Shown: positions 1 to 9,337, counted from the stretch's first letter. The stretch: 14,539 nucleotides of DNA from JAVBOV01 sp031550205 (GCA_031550205.1 JAVBOV010000033.1:1-14539); one strand, 5' to 3'. Translations and numbers: made by a program. Notes: generated by a model not told the origin, from the sequence alone.

Positions 1-1
1 G

Positions 2-217
2 GACGCCCCTCTGGTGGTTGCCAAAGGCTTAGACCATTTAGCCTTAAGAATAAGGGCCAAAGCCGAGGAAGTTGACATTCCGGTGGTTGAAAACCCGCCG
101 CTGGCCAGAGCTTTGTATGCTTCCGTAGAAATCGACCAGGTCATCCCGACCGAACACTTTAAAGCCGTAGCTGAGGTAATAGGATATGTTATGCAACTCA
201 AAAACCCCGCGACCTGA
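2..217 (+). CDS. flhB: Flagellar export apparatus protein FlhB, C-terminal end (partial)
   Basis: The reading frame is open from the left edge to the stop at 215-217, so only the last 71 or so residues are visible. They match the cytoplasmic C-terminal domain of FlhB/YscU export-switch proteins: a segment beginning APLVVAKG, then a helix, then the signature VENPPLARALY, then an acidic stretch ending in HFKAVAEVIGYV. In the family this domain follows the self-cleaving NPTH site, which lies outside the window. FlhB sits in the inner membrane at the base of the flagellum and switches export from rod/hook to filament substrates. The NPPLARALY signature distinguishes this family clearly; the flagellar rather than virulence-secretion assignment is an inference from the sequence resemblance. 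The gene overlaps the start of cckA by 32 bases. Confidence 0.9.
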   Translation, partial: DAPLVVAKGLDHLALRIRAKAEEVDIPVVENPPLARALYASVEIDQVIPTEHFKAVAEVIGYVMQLKNPAT

Positions 218-2741
218 CCGGTTGCTTCAAAACAGATTAATCGCGCTGGCATATTCGCTTATTGCCTTAACTGCCGCCATTATCTCTTTTTTAATTTATC
301 CCCAATATTTCATATATACCGTCGTTATCATGCTGCTTGCCACTGTTTTTTGCTTGAGCCTTGGCATCAAAACCCTTTCTGCTGCTGAAGAAGCCATCAG
401 CTACGGCGGTTTTGCAGGCGAGTTTATTAACGACGACACCAGCATCAAGCGCATAGACAACGCGCACCACCAACCGATTTTGCAAAATTCGCAGGCCGCA
501 GAATTTTTAAAAGACGAACCTGTTCTTGAGTTCATTGAAAAAAACCTTTCCGACCGACGCCACAACAAAAATGCTTTTCAGCGCTTGTCTGATGCTTCTC
601 AAAACCTTAGCTTTGAAGAAGTTGAGCTGTCTTTATTTTCGGAAAACAATTGGTACGGCGTTTCCGTGCGCCCCATCTTCTTAAAAAAAGCCGATATCTT
701 CCAAAAGCCCTTTTCGGTTAAAAAAATTCAAAAAGAAACTTATCTTTTCTGGAACATCAAAGATATTACCGCTCAAAAAAACATGGATCAGATTATGACA
801 GAGGAAAGAAAATCCCTGCACGATTTTTTAGATTATCTTCCGGTCGGTTTGTTCATTAAAAACTCCGACCATAATCTTGAATATGTCAACCACGCTTTTG
901 CCCAAATTATCGGCCTTAACAGAGAAGAAGCCGTAAAGCGCAGCCTTAAAGACCTGTTGGCAGACAACAGACTCTTGGAAAATAAATCTGAAAGTTTTGA
1001 AGACAATGTCGTTTTCTTAGAAGAAGGGCAGCCTCCCAGAGAATGTTTTGTAAGTTTGGAAAATTTCCGTGAAAACCAAAAAATAAAACAGCGCGGTGTG
1101 GTGGTCAAAAACATTCCGACCGACGAGAGCTTAAAGCAAAGCCTGAATGCCTCGCTTGATAAAATCAGCTGGCTGTTTAAATTTGCTCCGGTCGGCATCA
1201 TTTTCACCGATGTGCACGGCATCATCAAAGAATGCAACCCGGCTGCGCAAGATTTCTTTAAGCTTGCCAAAGAAAATATCCTGAATAAAAACCTGGCCGA
1301 TTACATATCCAAAGAAGACCGCGCAGAATTAAAAAAACGCCTGCAAAATATCTGCTCGGAAGCTGGAGACATTTCAAGAGCCTTAGACGTTAAAATAAAA
1401 GACGATAAAGAGGAGCGCACCGCCCTCCTTTACATCAGCCCCATGCGCCAAAATCACACCGTTGAGGCCTGCGAAGCCCAAGGCCTGATTGTTTATATGA
1501 TAGATGCCACCAAGCAAAAGAATCTGGAGCAGCAGTTTGCTCAAGCCCAAAAAATGCAGGCCATGGGTCAGCTTGCCGGCGGCGTTGCCCACGATTTCAA
1601 CAATCTCTTGACCGCCATGATCGGCTTTTGCGATTTGCTTTTGCAGCGCCACGGCGTCGGCGACCCCTCTTTTGCCGACTTAATTCAAATCAAACAAAAC
1701 GCCAACCGCGCCGCCGGTTTGGTAAAACAGCTTCTGGCTTTTTCAAGAAAGCAGCCGTTAAAGCCCAAGCTGATTGACGTTACCGAAAACTTCACCGAAT
1801 TAAGCCACATGCTGAAACGCATTTTGGGCGAGCAAATTATCTTAAAATTTCACCACGGCAACGACCTTGGCTTCATCCGCGTTGATCCCATCCAGTTCTC
1901 TCAGGTCATCATCAACCTTGCGGTTAATGCCAAAGATGCCATGAACGGCAGCGGCACGCTGAGCATCTCCACCCGCGTTGAAGCTCTAAGCAAGCCTCAT
2001 CGCTTTGGCGAAGACATCATCAAACCCGGAGAATTTGTCGTAATTGATGTCAAAGACAACGGCGTCGGCATCAGCGAAGAAAACTTAAGCCGTATTTTTG
2101 AGCCGTTTTTCTCCACCAAGCAAAACGTTGCCGGCTCAGGAACCGGCCTCGGCCTTTCCATGGTATATGGCATTGTCCGCCAAACCGAAGGTTTCATTAA
2201 AGTTGAAAGCGTTGAAAAAGTCGGCACCACTTTCTCCATATACCTGCCGCGGCTTGAAGCCGGACAAGAAGCTCCCGCCTTTAACGAACCGGCTGCCAAA
2301 CCCGGCATAAATGCAGATAAAAAACCAATCTTAGGCCTAAACGTCTCTTCCATTGACAGATCTTTTAAAACCGTTGCAAGTTCTCGCATTCTGCTGGTTG
2401 AAGACGAAGATTCGGTCAGAACTTTTGCCTTAAGAGCCTTGCAGAAAAAAGGTTATGAAGTTGTCGGTTGCAATTCTGCCGAAAATGCGTTACAACACCT
2501 GGAAACAGACAAAGATTTCCATCTTCTGATTACCGACATGGTCATGCCGGGCATAAATGGCGCCGAGCTTGCCAAAATAGTCAGGAAGCAGATAAAAAAC
2601 ATCAAAATTATCCTGGCTTCCGGTTATTCGGAAGAAATTGCCAGAAAAGAAGTTCCTTCGGCCAAGGACTTCGAGTTTTTGGCCAAGCCCTTCAGCCTTG
2701 GAGATCTCACTGAAAAAGTTTTGGAAATTTTAAGGAAATAA
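186..2741 (+). CDS. cckA: Hybrid sensor histidine kinase CckA
   Basis: An 851-residue inner-membrane hybrid kinase. Two membrane helices lie at about 17-63. They are followed by a divergent PAS-like region (about 90-205), two clearer PAS domains (about 214-320 and 325-440), and a HisKA domain with the phospho-acceptor H469 in GGVAHDFNNLL. Next come a HATPase domain (N box INLAVNAKDAM, G1 DNGVGI, G2 GTGLGLSMVYG) and a C-terminal receiver with phospho-acceptor D784 in ITDMVMPG, an upstream EDED acidic pocket and a late AKPF lysine. The HisKA stretch from QAQKMQAMGQLAGG through GFCDLLL and QIKQNANRAAGL is diagnostic of CckA. In Alphaproteobacteria CckA passes phosphate through ChpT to CtrA and controls cell cycle and motility. 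The ATG at 186 is preceded by GAGG/TAATAGG and overlaps flhB; a TTG at 222 would avoid the overlap but lacks a ribosome site. Confidence 0.93.
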   Translation: MLCNSKTPRPDRLLQNRLIALAYSLIALTAAIISFLIYPQYFIYTVVIMLLATVFCLSLGIKTLSAAEEAISYGGFAGEFINDDTSIKRIDNAHHQPILQNSQAAEFLKDEPVLEFIEKNLSDRRHNKNAFQRLSDASQNLSFEEVELSLFSENNWYGVSVRPIFLKKADIFQKPFSVKKIQKETYLFWNIKDITAQKNMDQIMTEERKSLHDFLDYLPVGLFIKNSDHNLEYVNHAFAQIIGLNREEAVKRSLKDLLADNRLLENKSESFEDNVVFLEEGQPPRECFVSLENFRENQKIKQRGVVVKNIPTDESLKQSLNASLDKISWLFKFAPVGIIFTDVHGIIKECNPAAQDFFKLAKENILNKNLADYISKEDRAELKKRLQNICSEAGDISRALDVKIKDDKEERTALLYISPMRQNHTVEACEAQGLIVYMIDATKQKNLEQQFAQAQKMQAMGQLAGGVAHDFNNLLTAMIGFCDLLLQRHGVGDPSFADLIQIKQNANRAAGLVKQLLAFSRKQPLKPKLIDVTENFTELSHMLKRILGEQIILKFHHGNDLGFIRVDPIQFSQVIINLAVNAKDAMNGSGTLSISTRVEALSKPHRFGEDIIKPGEFVVIDVKDNGVGISEENLSRIFEPFFSTKQNVAGSGTGLGLSMVYGIVRQTEGFIKVESVEKVGTTFSIYLPRLEAGQEAPAFNEPAAKPGINADKKPILGLNVSSIDRSFKTVASSRILLVEDEDSVRTFALRALQKKGYEVVGCNSAENALQHLETDKDFHLLITDMVMPGINGAELAKIVRKQIKNIKIILASGYSEEIARKEVPSAKDFEFLAKPFSLGDLTEKVLEILRK

Positions 2742-2744
2742 AAC

Positions 2745-3446
2745 TTGGGCAACAACCAACTCATATTAGACTTCAACTATCGTCCGTGCTTCGGCAAAGA
2801 AGACTTCATGGTCAACAAATGCAATGAAGAAGCTGTTGCCATGGTTGATTCCTGGCCGTCCTGGCCGTTTTTTGCCATGCTGATTTACGGCACCGAAGGC
2901 TGCGGCAAAACTCACCTGGCTCATGTTTTTGCCCATAATGTTTTCAAAAAAAGCAAACAAGAAACCCGCTTCATCAAAGCCAAAGACATCACGCTTGAAA
3001 ATATCGAAAACTTGGGCTCAACTCTGGTTGTTGAAGACTTGAGCGTTGATATCGACAATGAAGCGCTGTTCCACCTTTATAACCTGACCAGAAGCCAAAA
3101 CGGGTTCATCCTTTTTACCTCATCAGAGGCTCCAGCCCGTCTCAAGTTTAACCTGCCTGATTTGCAGTCAAGGCTGAACGCCGTTCCTGCCGTCAAAATC
3201 AAGGAACCCGATGATGAGCTTCTTTCCGCTCTCATCATCAAACAATTTTCCGACCGCCAGATTCTGGTTGCACCGGAAGTTCTAAACTACATCATCAAAA
3301 ATATGGAAAGGTCTTTTCCTTTCGCCCGCAAACTGGTCAAAGAAATAGACACCCTGTCCTTATCTCAAAAAAAACACATTTCCATATCTTTGGTCAAACA
3401 GGCTCTTGAAACTCTCAACAACTCTTCTCAAGGAGAACTTTTTTAA
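2745..3446 (+). CDS. hda: DnaA-related regulatory inactivator Hda (HdaA)
   Basis: A 233-residue AAA+ protein of the DnaA/Hda family without a DnaA DNA-binding domain, matching the usual Hda length. The N-terminus carries QLILDF (residues 5-10), which fits the sliding-clamp-binding motif of Hda. Walker A is GTEGCGKT (49-56), a Walker B-like VVEDL lies at about 95-99, a sensor 1-like strand ILFTSS at 122-127, the box VII arginine-finger segment LPDLQSRL ends near 144, and a sensor 2-like stretch surrounds FPFARKLVKEID. Hda-ADP bound to the DNA-loaded clamp stimulates ATP hydrolysis by DnaA and so prevents re-initiation. The start is TTG at 2745, served by AAGGA at 2732-2736 inside the end of cckA. 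The first downstream ATG (codon 22) would delete the clamp motif, which supports TTG. It is 3 bases from cckA and overlaps the next gene by one base. Confidence 0.88.
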   Translation: MGNNQLILDFNYRPCFGKEDFMVNKCNEEAVAMVDSWPSWPFFAMLIYGTEGCGKTHLAHVFAHNVFKKSKQETRFIKAKDITLENIENLGSTLVVEDLSVDIDNEALFHLYNLTRSQNGFILFTSSEAPARLKFNLPDLQSRLNAVPAVKIKEPDDELLSALIIKQFSDRQILVAPEVLNYIIKNMERSFPFARKLVKEIDTLSLSQKKHISISLVKQALETLNNSSQGELF

Positions 3447-5026
3447 TGTCTTTCAAACTCTCTCTCAAATCTTCAGCTTTCTGCTGGATATTCTCTCTAT
3501 TCACCTTAATTGCCTACAATTATCCGTTTTTCAAAGAGCTCTCCTCAATCAACCCTCACCCATTGTTTTTGACCTTGGCTTTTGTTGTTTTGCTTTTAAT
3601 GCTAAACCTCTGCTGCAGCATCTTGTTCTGGCCAAAAACCGCCAAACCTCTGGCCATTGTCTTAATTCTTATCAACTCCGGCGTTTTTTATTTTATCTCC
3701 GCTTATCATATTTTTGTTGATAAAATCATGATCTTAAACCTCATTCAAACCGACCTCGTTGAAACCGGCGAAACCCTGAATTTTCATTTTTTCCTCTCTG
3801 TATTTCTGCTCGGCATCATTCCGTCTTTTCTGGTCTATAAAACAGACATAATCTTTTCTCCATTTAAAAAAGAAGCTCTGAAAAAATCCGCTTCTGCTTT
3901 AATCTCCGGCATAATCATTGCCGCCATATTGCTTCCTTTTCGCGCTCAAAGCCGCCCGGCTTTCGACAACGGAGCCAAATATATGCTCCTGCCCAGCAGT
4001 TACATCGGTTCTATAATTTCGGTTGTCAAAATAAAATCAAAACCCCAAAAAGAGCTGATTCGCATTTCCGAAGATGCAAAGCTTAACAAATATTGGCGCA
4101 AAAACAAAAAAAACCTAATTATCCTTGTCATCGGCGAAACCGCACGCGCCGCCAATTTTTCTTTAGGAAATTATCAGCGCCCCACCAACCGCCCGCTGGA
4201 AAAACAAGCCAAAAATCTGGTATATTTCAAAAACTTCAAATCTTGCGGAACCTCCACCGCCATTTCCATGCCCTGCCTGCTGTCCAAAGACGCCCGCACC
4301 GACTTCAAAATCGATTCGCTTGAATATACGGAAAATCTGGTTGATATCATCTCTAACGGCGGTTACAAGGCTCTTTGGAAAGAAAACAATACCAGCTGCA
4401 AAAACGCCTGCGACCGCATTGAAATCAGCAAACCCTGCAAAAACGGCACCGGCAAATGTCTGGATGGCATTTTAAACCAAGACATTAAGGAAAGAGCCCT
4501 GAATGAAAATAATGACATGTTCATCATCATGCACCAGCGCGGCAGCCATGGTCCTCTTTACTACACGGATTATCCTAAGGAGCTTGCGCTCTACACTCCC
4601 GATTGCAAAGCCTCTGATCCAAGTTCTTGCCCCCGCCAAGAGCTGATAAACGCCTATGATAACTCCATAATCTACACCTCTGAAGTCCTAAGCCAAACCA
4701 TAGACATTTTAAAAGAACTTGATAAAACGCATAACACCGCCCTGGTTTACGTCTCCGACCACGGTGAATCTCTTGGCGAAAGCGGCCTATTTCTGCACTC
4801 TGCTCCCTACGATGCCGCCCCTAAATATCAAACTGAGGTTCCTTTTTTCGTCTGGATGTCCGATGATTTTTATAAAGACTATAAGCTCAGCAAATCCTGC
4901 TTAAGAAAAATCTCTGCTCAACCGTTTTCGCATGATAATATTTTTCATTCAATTTTAAGCTTAAGCGGAGTCAAAAGCGGACTGTATAAACCTGAGCTAG
5001 ATATCTTTTCCCGTTGCAAGTTGTAA
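3446..5026 (+). CDS. eptA: Lipid A phosphoethanolamine transferase, EptA/MCR family
   Basis: A 526-residue inner-membrane enzyme of the alkaline-phosphatase/sulfatase fold. About five hydrophobic helices fill the first 165 residues, followed by a periplasmic catalytic domain. The zinc and catalytic residues line up by motif and spacing with MCR-1: E231 (IGETAR), T271 as nucleophile in CGTST, H368 (GSHGP), D438 and H439 (SDHGES) and H451. Cysteine pairs typical of the family are visible: C267 with C277 around the nucleophile, and further Cys in SCKNAC, PCKNGTGKC and PDCKASDPSSC. The family transfers phosphoethanolamine from phosphatidylethanolamine to lipid A and lowers negative surface charge, which in characterised members gives polymyxin resistance. 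The exact acceptor here is inferred; related enzymes modify other glycans. Its ATG overlaps the hda stop (TAATG), with AAGGAG at 3430-3435. Confidence 0.87.
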   Translation: MSFKLSLKSSAFCWIFSLFTLIAYNYPFFKELSSINPHPLFLTLAFVVLLLMLNLCCSILFWPKTAKPLAIVLILINSGVFYFISAYHIFVDKIMILNLIQTDLVETGETLNFHFFLSVFLLGIIPSFLVYKTDIIFSPFKKEALKKSASALISGIIIAAILLPFRAQSRPAFDNGAKYMLLPSSYIGSIISVVKIKSKPQKELIRISEDAKLNKYWRKNKKNLIILVIGETARAANFSLGNYQRPTNRPLEKQAKNLVYFKNFKSCGTSTAISMPCLLSKDARTDFKIDSLEYTENLVDIISNGGYKALWKENNTSCKNACDRIEISKPCKNGTGKCLDGILNQDIKERALNENNDMFIIMHQRGSHGPLYYTDYPKELALYTPDCKASDPSSCPRQELINAYDNSIIYTSEVLSQTIDILKELDKTHNTALVYVSDHGESLGESGLFLHSAPYDAAPKYQTEVPFFVWMSDDFYKDYKLSKSCLRKISAQPFSHDNIFHSILSLSGVKSGLYKPELDIFSRCKL

Positions 5027-5048
5027 AGATTTGATATAGAAGTAATAG
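5021..5048 (+). promoter_or_regulatory. Possible promoter for the efflux operon
   Basis: TTGTAA (5021-5026, at the eptA stop) and TAATAG (5043-5048) are separated by 16 bases, 20 bases before the adaptor ATG. The boxes are imperfect, and read-through from eptA is equally possible because no terminator is visible in the 42-base gap. The adaptor's ribosome site is a weak purine run, GAGAAAGAGAGA. Confidence 0.3.
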
Positions 5049-5068
5049 ATTGAGAAAGAGAGAATACA

Positions 5069-6217
5069 ATGAAATTAGGCACATTAAGCAAAAGAATTAT
5101 CGTTAAAAGAGTTCTTCTTGTCATTTTTTTAATCTATATCGGCTGGTTTTTAAAAGCCCGCCTTACCCCTTCCATGCCCATGATGGGCGCGGGAGCCGGT
5201 GCAGAGCCTTTGGTTGTTACCAAACCGGTTGAAAGCACCGATATCTCCCCTTTCAAAAAATACATCGGCGTGGTTGAAGCCGTAAAGTCCGTTGACTTGC
5301 GCCCGCAAATCACCGGTTATGTTGAAAGAGTCCTCTTCAAAGAAGGCAGTTTCATACAGCAGGACGACCTTCTCTTTATCATTGAACAGGAAAGATACAT
5401 TGCTAATTTGGAGCTGCGCAGCGCCGAACTGAAAAAAGCCGAGGCCCATTTGTTTCAGGTGGAAAAAGAATATAAGCGTCAGGTTTCATTAAACAAACAA
5501 AAATATGCCTCCGAGGCCAAACTTGAAAATGCCGAGAGCGACCTCCTGCAGGCCAAAGCCTCGGTAAAGCAGGCCAAAGCAAATCTTGACCTGGCCAAAA
5601 TTGACCTCGGCTACACCGAAATTAAAGCGCCGATTTCCGGCTACATCGGCAAAGCCTTGGTAACGGAAGGCAATTATGTAAACTCATCCTCGCAAATTTT
5701 AGCCCGCATCGTGCAAACCAGCCCAATCCGCATCGGTTTCTCAACTTCGGACAAAGACTATCTCAACGCCCGCAAATTTTTACAAAACAAAGATGCCGAA
5801 TTAAACACCAAACTCGTCCTGCCTAACGGAGACACCCTAAGTGCTTCTCCCACTTCTCATTTTTCCAACAATGAAATTAACAAAGACACCGCCACCATGG
5901 CCGTTTATCTGGAATATGAAAATAAAGACAACATGCTCATTCCCGGCAACTACATAAATGTTTTGGTCAGCGAGAACCGGGCTGATATGGTAACCCTGAT
6001 TCCTCAGGCCGCCATCGGCCAGGACGAGCACGGCAATTATGCGTTTGTAATTAACCAAGACAACATTGCCGAGCAAAAAAGAATTGTCCTAGACGGCACT
6101 TTTGAAGGCAAACAAATTGTAAACGAAGGCTTAACTCCCGGAGAACAGGTTGTTGTCGGCGGCATCCAAAAAGTTAAAGACGGCATCAAGGTCAGAACCG
6201 CCGAAATCAAGGAATAA
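5069..6217 (+). CDS. RND efflux periplasmic adaptor (membrane fusion protein)
   Basis: A 382-residue HlyD/AcrA/MexE-type adaptor. One N-terminal hydrophobic helix (about 13-28) follows a basic stretch and there is no lipobox cysteine, so it is probably held by an uncleaved membrane anchor rather than a lipid. The lipoyl/barrel-sandwich halves lie near 65-105 (VEAVKSVDLRPQITGYVERV) and 180-210 (IKAPISGYIGKALVTEGNYV). They flank an alpha-helical hairpin rich in Ala, Lys and Glu (about 110-178). A beta-barrel and membrane-proximal domain follow. It links the inner-membrane pump to an outer-membrane channel across the periplasm. The stop is 3 bases before the ATG of the pump gene, so the two are surely co-transcribed. 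The substrate cannot be told from sequence. Confidence 0.9.
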   Translation: MKLGTLSKRIIVKRVLLVIFLIYIGWFLKARLTPSMPMMGAGAGAEPLVVTKPVESTDISPFKKYIGVVEAVKSVDLRPQITGYVERVLFKEGSFIQQDDLLFIIEQERYIANLELRSAELKKAEAHLFQVEKEYKRQVSLNKQKYASEAKLENAESDLLQAKASVKQAKANLDLAKIDLGYTEIKAPISGYIGKALVTEGNYVNSSSQILARIVQTSPIRIGFSTSDKDYLNARKFLQNKDAELNTKLVLPNGDTLSASPTSHFSNNEINKDTATMAVYLEYENKDNMLIPGNYINVLVSENRADMVTLIPQAAIGQDEHGNYAFVINQDNIAEQKRIVLDGTFEGKQIVNEGLTPGEQVVVGGIQKVKDGIKVRTAEIKE

Positions 6218-6220
6218 GTA

Positions 6221-9200
6221 ATGTTTTCAAAATTCTTCATCAACCGCCCTCGTTTTGCTGCCGTTGTCTCCATTGTCTTAACCCTGGCCGGCGCCATTGC
6301 GGTTTTTTCTCTTCCGGTTTCCTTATATCCTGAAATCACTCCCCCGGAGATTACTGTTTCCACCGCTTATCCCGGCGCCAGCGCAGAGGTTTTGGCCAAC
6401 ACCGTAGGCATTCCTTTGGAAGAGGAAATCAACGGCGTAGAAAACATGATTTATATGAGTTCTTCTTCAGACAACTCCGGCCGTTATACCCTGACCGTAA
6501 CTTTCAAAGTCGGCACCAATCCGGATATGGCTCAAGTTAAGGTTCAAAATCGCATCCAGCAAGCCATGTCCAAGCTCCCTGTGGAAGTGCAGCGCCAAGG
6601 CCTGCAAATTAAACGCCGTTCTTCTGACATGCTCGGCTTCATCAATGTGTCCTCCCCAAAACAAACGCACGACACTCTGTTTTTAAGCGACTATGTTCAA
6701 AACAGCCTCAAAAACAACTTATCCCGCGTTAACGGCGTCGGCGAAGTTACCGTATATGCCTCCAAGCTCAGCATGCGTGTTTGGCTTGATGCCGATAAGG
6801 TTGCGGCGCTGGGCATTCCCAACTCGCAAATTCTGCTTGCCATTGAAGGGCAAAATTATCAGCCCTCGCTGGGCAAGATCGGCGCCATGCCCGGCGACGG
6901 CTCTCAGGAGCTTGTCTACACGCTGCAAACCCAAGGCCGTGTTAACGAGGTTGAAAACTTTGAAAAAATTATTGTCCGCACTGCCGAACAAGGAGGACTG
7001 GTATACCTCTCGGACATTGCCAGAGTTGAAATAGGCCAGGAATCCTATGGCGTCAACTCGGAATTTGACGCAACTCCGGCGGTTAACATCGGCCTTAATC
7101 TTCTTTCCGGAGCCAACGCCTTAGACGCCATGAGCAACTTAAAAACCGAGCTTAAAAGGCTTGAGGCTTTCCACCCTGACGATGTTAAAGTCACCATTGC
7201 TTATGACGCCACCCTTTACATTCAGTCTTCCGTGGCTGAAGTAATTGAAACCCTTATCATAACTTTTATTCTGGTAATTTTGGTTTGTTATGTTTTCCTC
7301 CAGGACTGGCGTTCCACCTTAATCCCAACCTTAACCATTCCGGTTTCAATCTTCGCCACCTTTGCCGTGCTTTTGGCATTGGGCTACAGCATCAACCTTC
7401 TCACTCTGTTCGGCTTGGTTTTAGCCATCGGCCTTGTGGTAGATGACGCCATTGTGGTGGTCGAACGCGTTCTGTATCTTATGGATGCTGAGCATATGGA
7501 CCCCAAACCGGCGGCGTTCAAAGCCATGGAAGAGGTTTCCAGCCCGATTGTGGCCACCACTCTGGTACTGCTTGCCATCTTTGTTCCGGTTGGTTTTTTA
7601 GGCGGCATCACCGGCAAAATTTATCAGCAGTTTGCCGTGGCCATTTCCACTGCCGTTTTTTTCTCGGCCGTAAATGCCCTTACTTTGTCTCCGGCTCTTT
7701 GCGCCACCATCTTAAAACCCTTAAAGCCGGTTGAGCACGGCCCGTTATTATGGTTTAACAAGCTGCTGAATTCTTCTCGCAGCAGATATACCGCTTGGGT
7801 TGCCGTTATCGCCCGCAAAATCAGCGTCATCACTCTCATCCTTGGGCTGCTCATTATCGGTGTTTGGGGCTTGCTGCAAATCAGCCAGACCAGTTTTATT
7901 CCCGATGAAGACCAAGGTGTAATCTTTGCCAACGTACAGCTCCCTGAAGGCGCTTCCATGGAAAGAACCAGAAAATATCTGGACAAAATATACCCGCTGA
8001 TTAAAGAGGAAAAAGGCGTTGCTCACGTAATGAATATCGCCGGTATCTCCATCATCGGCGGTGCCGGTGAAAACGTTGCCTTCACGCTTGCAATACTTGA
8101 TCCCTGGGCCAAACGCAAATCAAGCGACCTTCACGTTTCCAACATCTTAAACCGCATTCGCGCCAAAATTGCCGCCATTCCCGATGCCGAGGTCAACCTC
8201 TTTGTTCCGCCGGCCATTCCGGGTCTTGGCGCCAGCGGCGGAATGGACATCAGGCTCCAGTCTCTAGACAGTTCAGACCCGATGCTCTTAGACAATGCGC
8301 TGATGACCATGCTTGCCAAGCTGAATACTTCTCCTGAAATTTTATATGCGTTTTCAACATACACATCTAAAACTCCGCACTTGTTTATTGACATTGACCG
8401 CAAAAAAGCCGAAGCCATGAACGTTTCCATCGGCAGCATTTTTGCCACCTTGCAAAATTATCTCGGCTCAACCTACGTCAACGACGTAAACTTCGGCACT
8501 CAGGTCAACAAAGTTGTCATCCAGGCCGATTGGAAATATCGCAAAGAAATCGGAGATCTTGATAATTTATATGTCCAAAACAAAAACGGCAAAATGGTGC
8601 CCATTGGCAGCCTTGTTAACCTGAAAAAAGTTTTGGCTCCGCGCGTGGTCAGCCGTTATAACCAATATCCCTCCGCCGGCATCACGGCCGTTCAGCATCC
8701 GCTGGTTTCAACCGGGCAAGCCATGAACAAGGTTGAGCAATTGGCCAAAGAATATTTGCCCAAAGGCTACAGTTACGAATGGTCCGGCATGAGCTTCCAA
8801 GAAAAAGCCAACCAAGGCCAAATCGGCTACCTCATCGTCCTTGCCATTACTTTTGCATATCTGTTTCTGGTTGCTCAATATGAAAGCTGGTCAACCCCAA
8901 TTCCGGTTTTAACCTACGTTTCAGTGGCCATGATTGGCGCCTTGACCGGTTTGTTCATCCATAAGCTTCCGCTCAGCATTTATGCTCAGCTCGGTTTAAT
9001 TCTTCTGGTTGGCCTGGCCAGCAAAAACGCCATTTTAATTGTGGAATTTGCCAAAGAAGAAAGAGAAAGAGGCTCTTCCATCATCAAATCTGCGCTTGTC
9101 GGCACCAAAGAGCGCTTCCGCGCCGTCTTAATGACCGCCTTCACCTTCATCTTAGGCATGGTCCCGATGATTATTGCCACCGGCGCCGGATCAGCCAGCC

Positions 9201-9337
9201 GCTTTGCTCTGGGCATCCCGGTATTTTACGGCATGCTGGTCGGCACCATGGCCGGGCTTTTAATAATCCCGCTGCTGTATATTTTGTTCCAAACCCTGCG
9301 CGAACAAACCAATAGCTTCTTTAACAAGGAAAAATAA
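6221..9337 (+). CDS. RND multidrug efflux transporter, HAE1 (AcrB/MexF) type
   Basis: A 1038-residue resistance-nodulation-division pump of normal length. It starts MFSKFFINRPRFA, the usual first-helix signature, followed by a periplasmic porter segment with YPEITPPEI. Two six-helix repeats are visible, each with a large periplasmic loop. Proton-relay residues are intact: D408 and D409 in helix 4 (VVDDAIVVVE) and K935 in helix 10 (GLASKNAILIVEFAKE), matching AcrB D407, D408 and K940. Such pumps work as trimers that exchange protons for drugs, bile acids, dyes or solvents taken from the periplasm and outer leaflet. A ribosome site AAGGA lies at 6209-6213 in the end of the adaptor gene. No TolC/OprM-type channel gene follows, so a channel encoded elsewhere is presumably used. 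HAE1 rather than a metal-type RND is clear from the VDDAI motif. Confidence 0.94.
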   Translation: MFSKFFINRPRFAAVVSIVLTLAGAIAVFSLPVSLYPEITPPEITVSTAYPGASAEVLANTVGIPLEEEINGVENMIYMSSSSDNSGRYTLTVTFKVGTNPDMAQVKVQNRIQQAMSKLPVEVQRQGLQIKRRSSDMLGFINVSSPKQTHDTLFLSDYVQNSLKNNLSRVNGVGEVTVYASKLSMRVWLDADKVAALGIPNSQILLAIEGQNYQPSLGKIGAMPGDGSQELVYTLQTQGRVNEVENFEKIIVRTAEQGGLVYLSDIARVEIGQESYGVNSEFDATPAVNIGLNLLSGANALDAMSNLKTELKRLEAFHPDDVKVTIAYDATLYIQSSVAEVIETLIITFILVILVCYVFLQDWRSTLIPTLTIPVSIFATFAVLLALGYSINLLTLFGLVLAIGLVVDDAIVVVERVLYLMDAEHMDPKPAAFKAMEEVSSPIVATTLVLLAIFVPVGFLGGITGKIYQQFAVAISTAVFFSAVNALTLSPALCATILKPLKPVEHGPLLWFNKLLNSSRSRYTAWVAVIARKISVITLILGLLIIGVWGLLQISQTSFIPDEDQGVIFANVQLPEGASMERTRKYLDKIYPLIKEEKGVAHVMNIAGISIIGGAGENVAFTLAILDPWAKRKSSDLHVSNILNRIRAKIAAIPDAEVNLFVPPAIPGLGASGGMDIRLQSLDSSDPMLLDNALMTMLAKLNTSPEILYAFSTYTSKTPHLFIDIDRKKAEAMNVSIGSIFATLQNYLGSTYVNDVNFGTQVNKVVIQADWKYRKEIGDLDNLYVQNKNGKMVPIGSLVNLKKVLAPRVVSRYNQYPSAGITAVQHPLVSTGQAMNKVEQLAKEYLPKGYSYEWSGMSFQEKANQGQIGYLIVLAITFAYLFLVAQYESWSTPIPVLTYVSVAMIGALTGLFIHKLPLSIYAQLGLILLVGLASKNAILIVEFAKEERERGSSIIKSALVGTKERFRAVLMTAFTFILGMVPMIIATGAGSASRFALGIPVFYGMLVGTMAGLLIIPLLYILFQTLREQTNSFFNKEK

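Noticed and set aside
833..1270. 145-codon minus-strand frame inside cckA
   Set aside because: It is antisense to a PAS region that has clear homology; composition is that of a shadow frame with no ribosome site.
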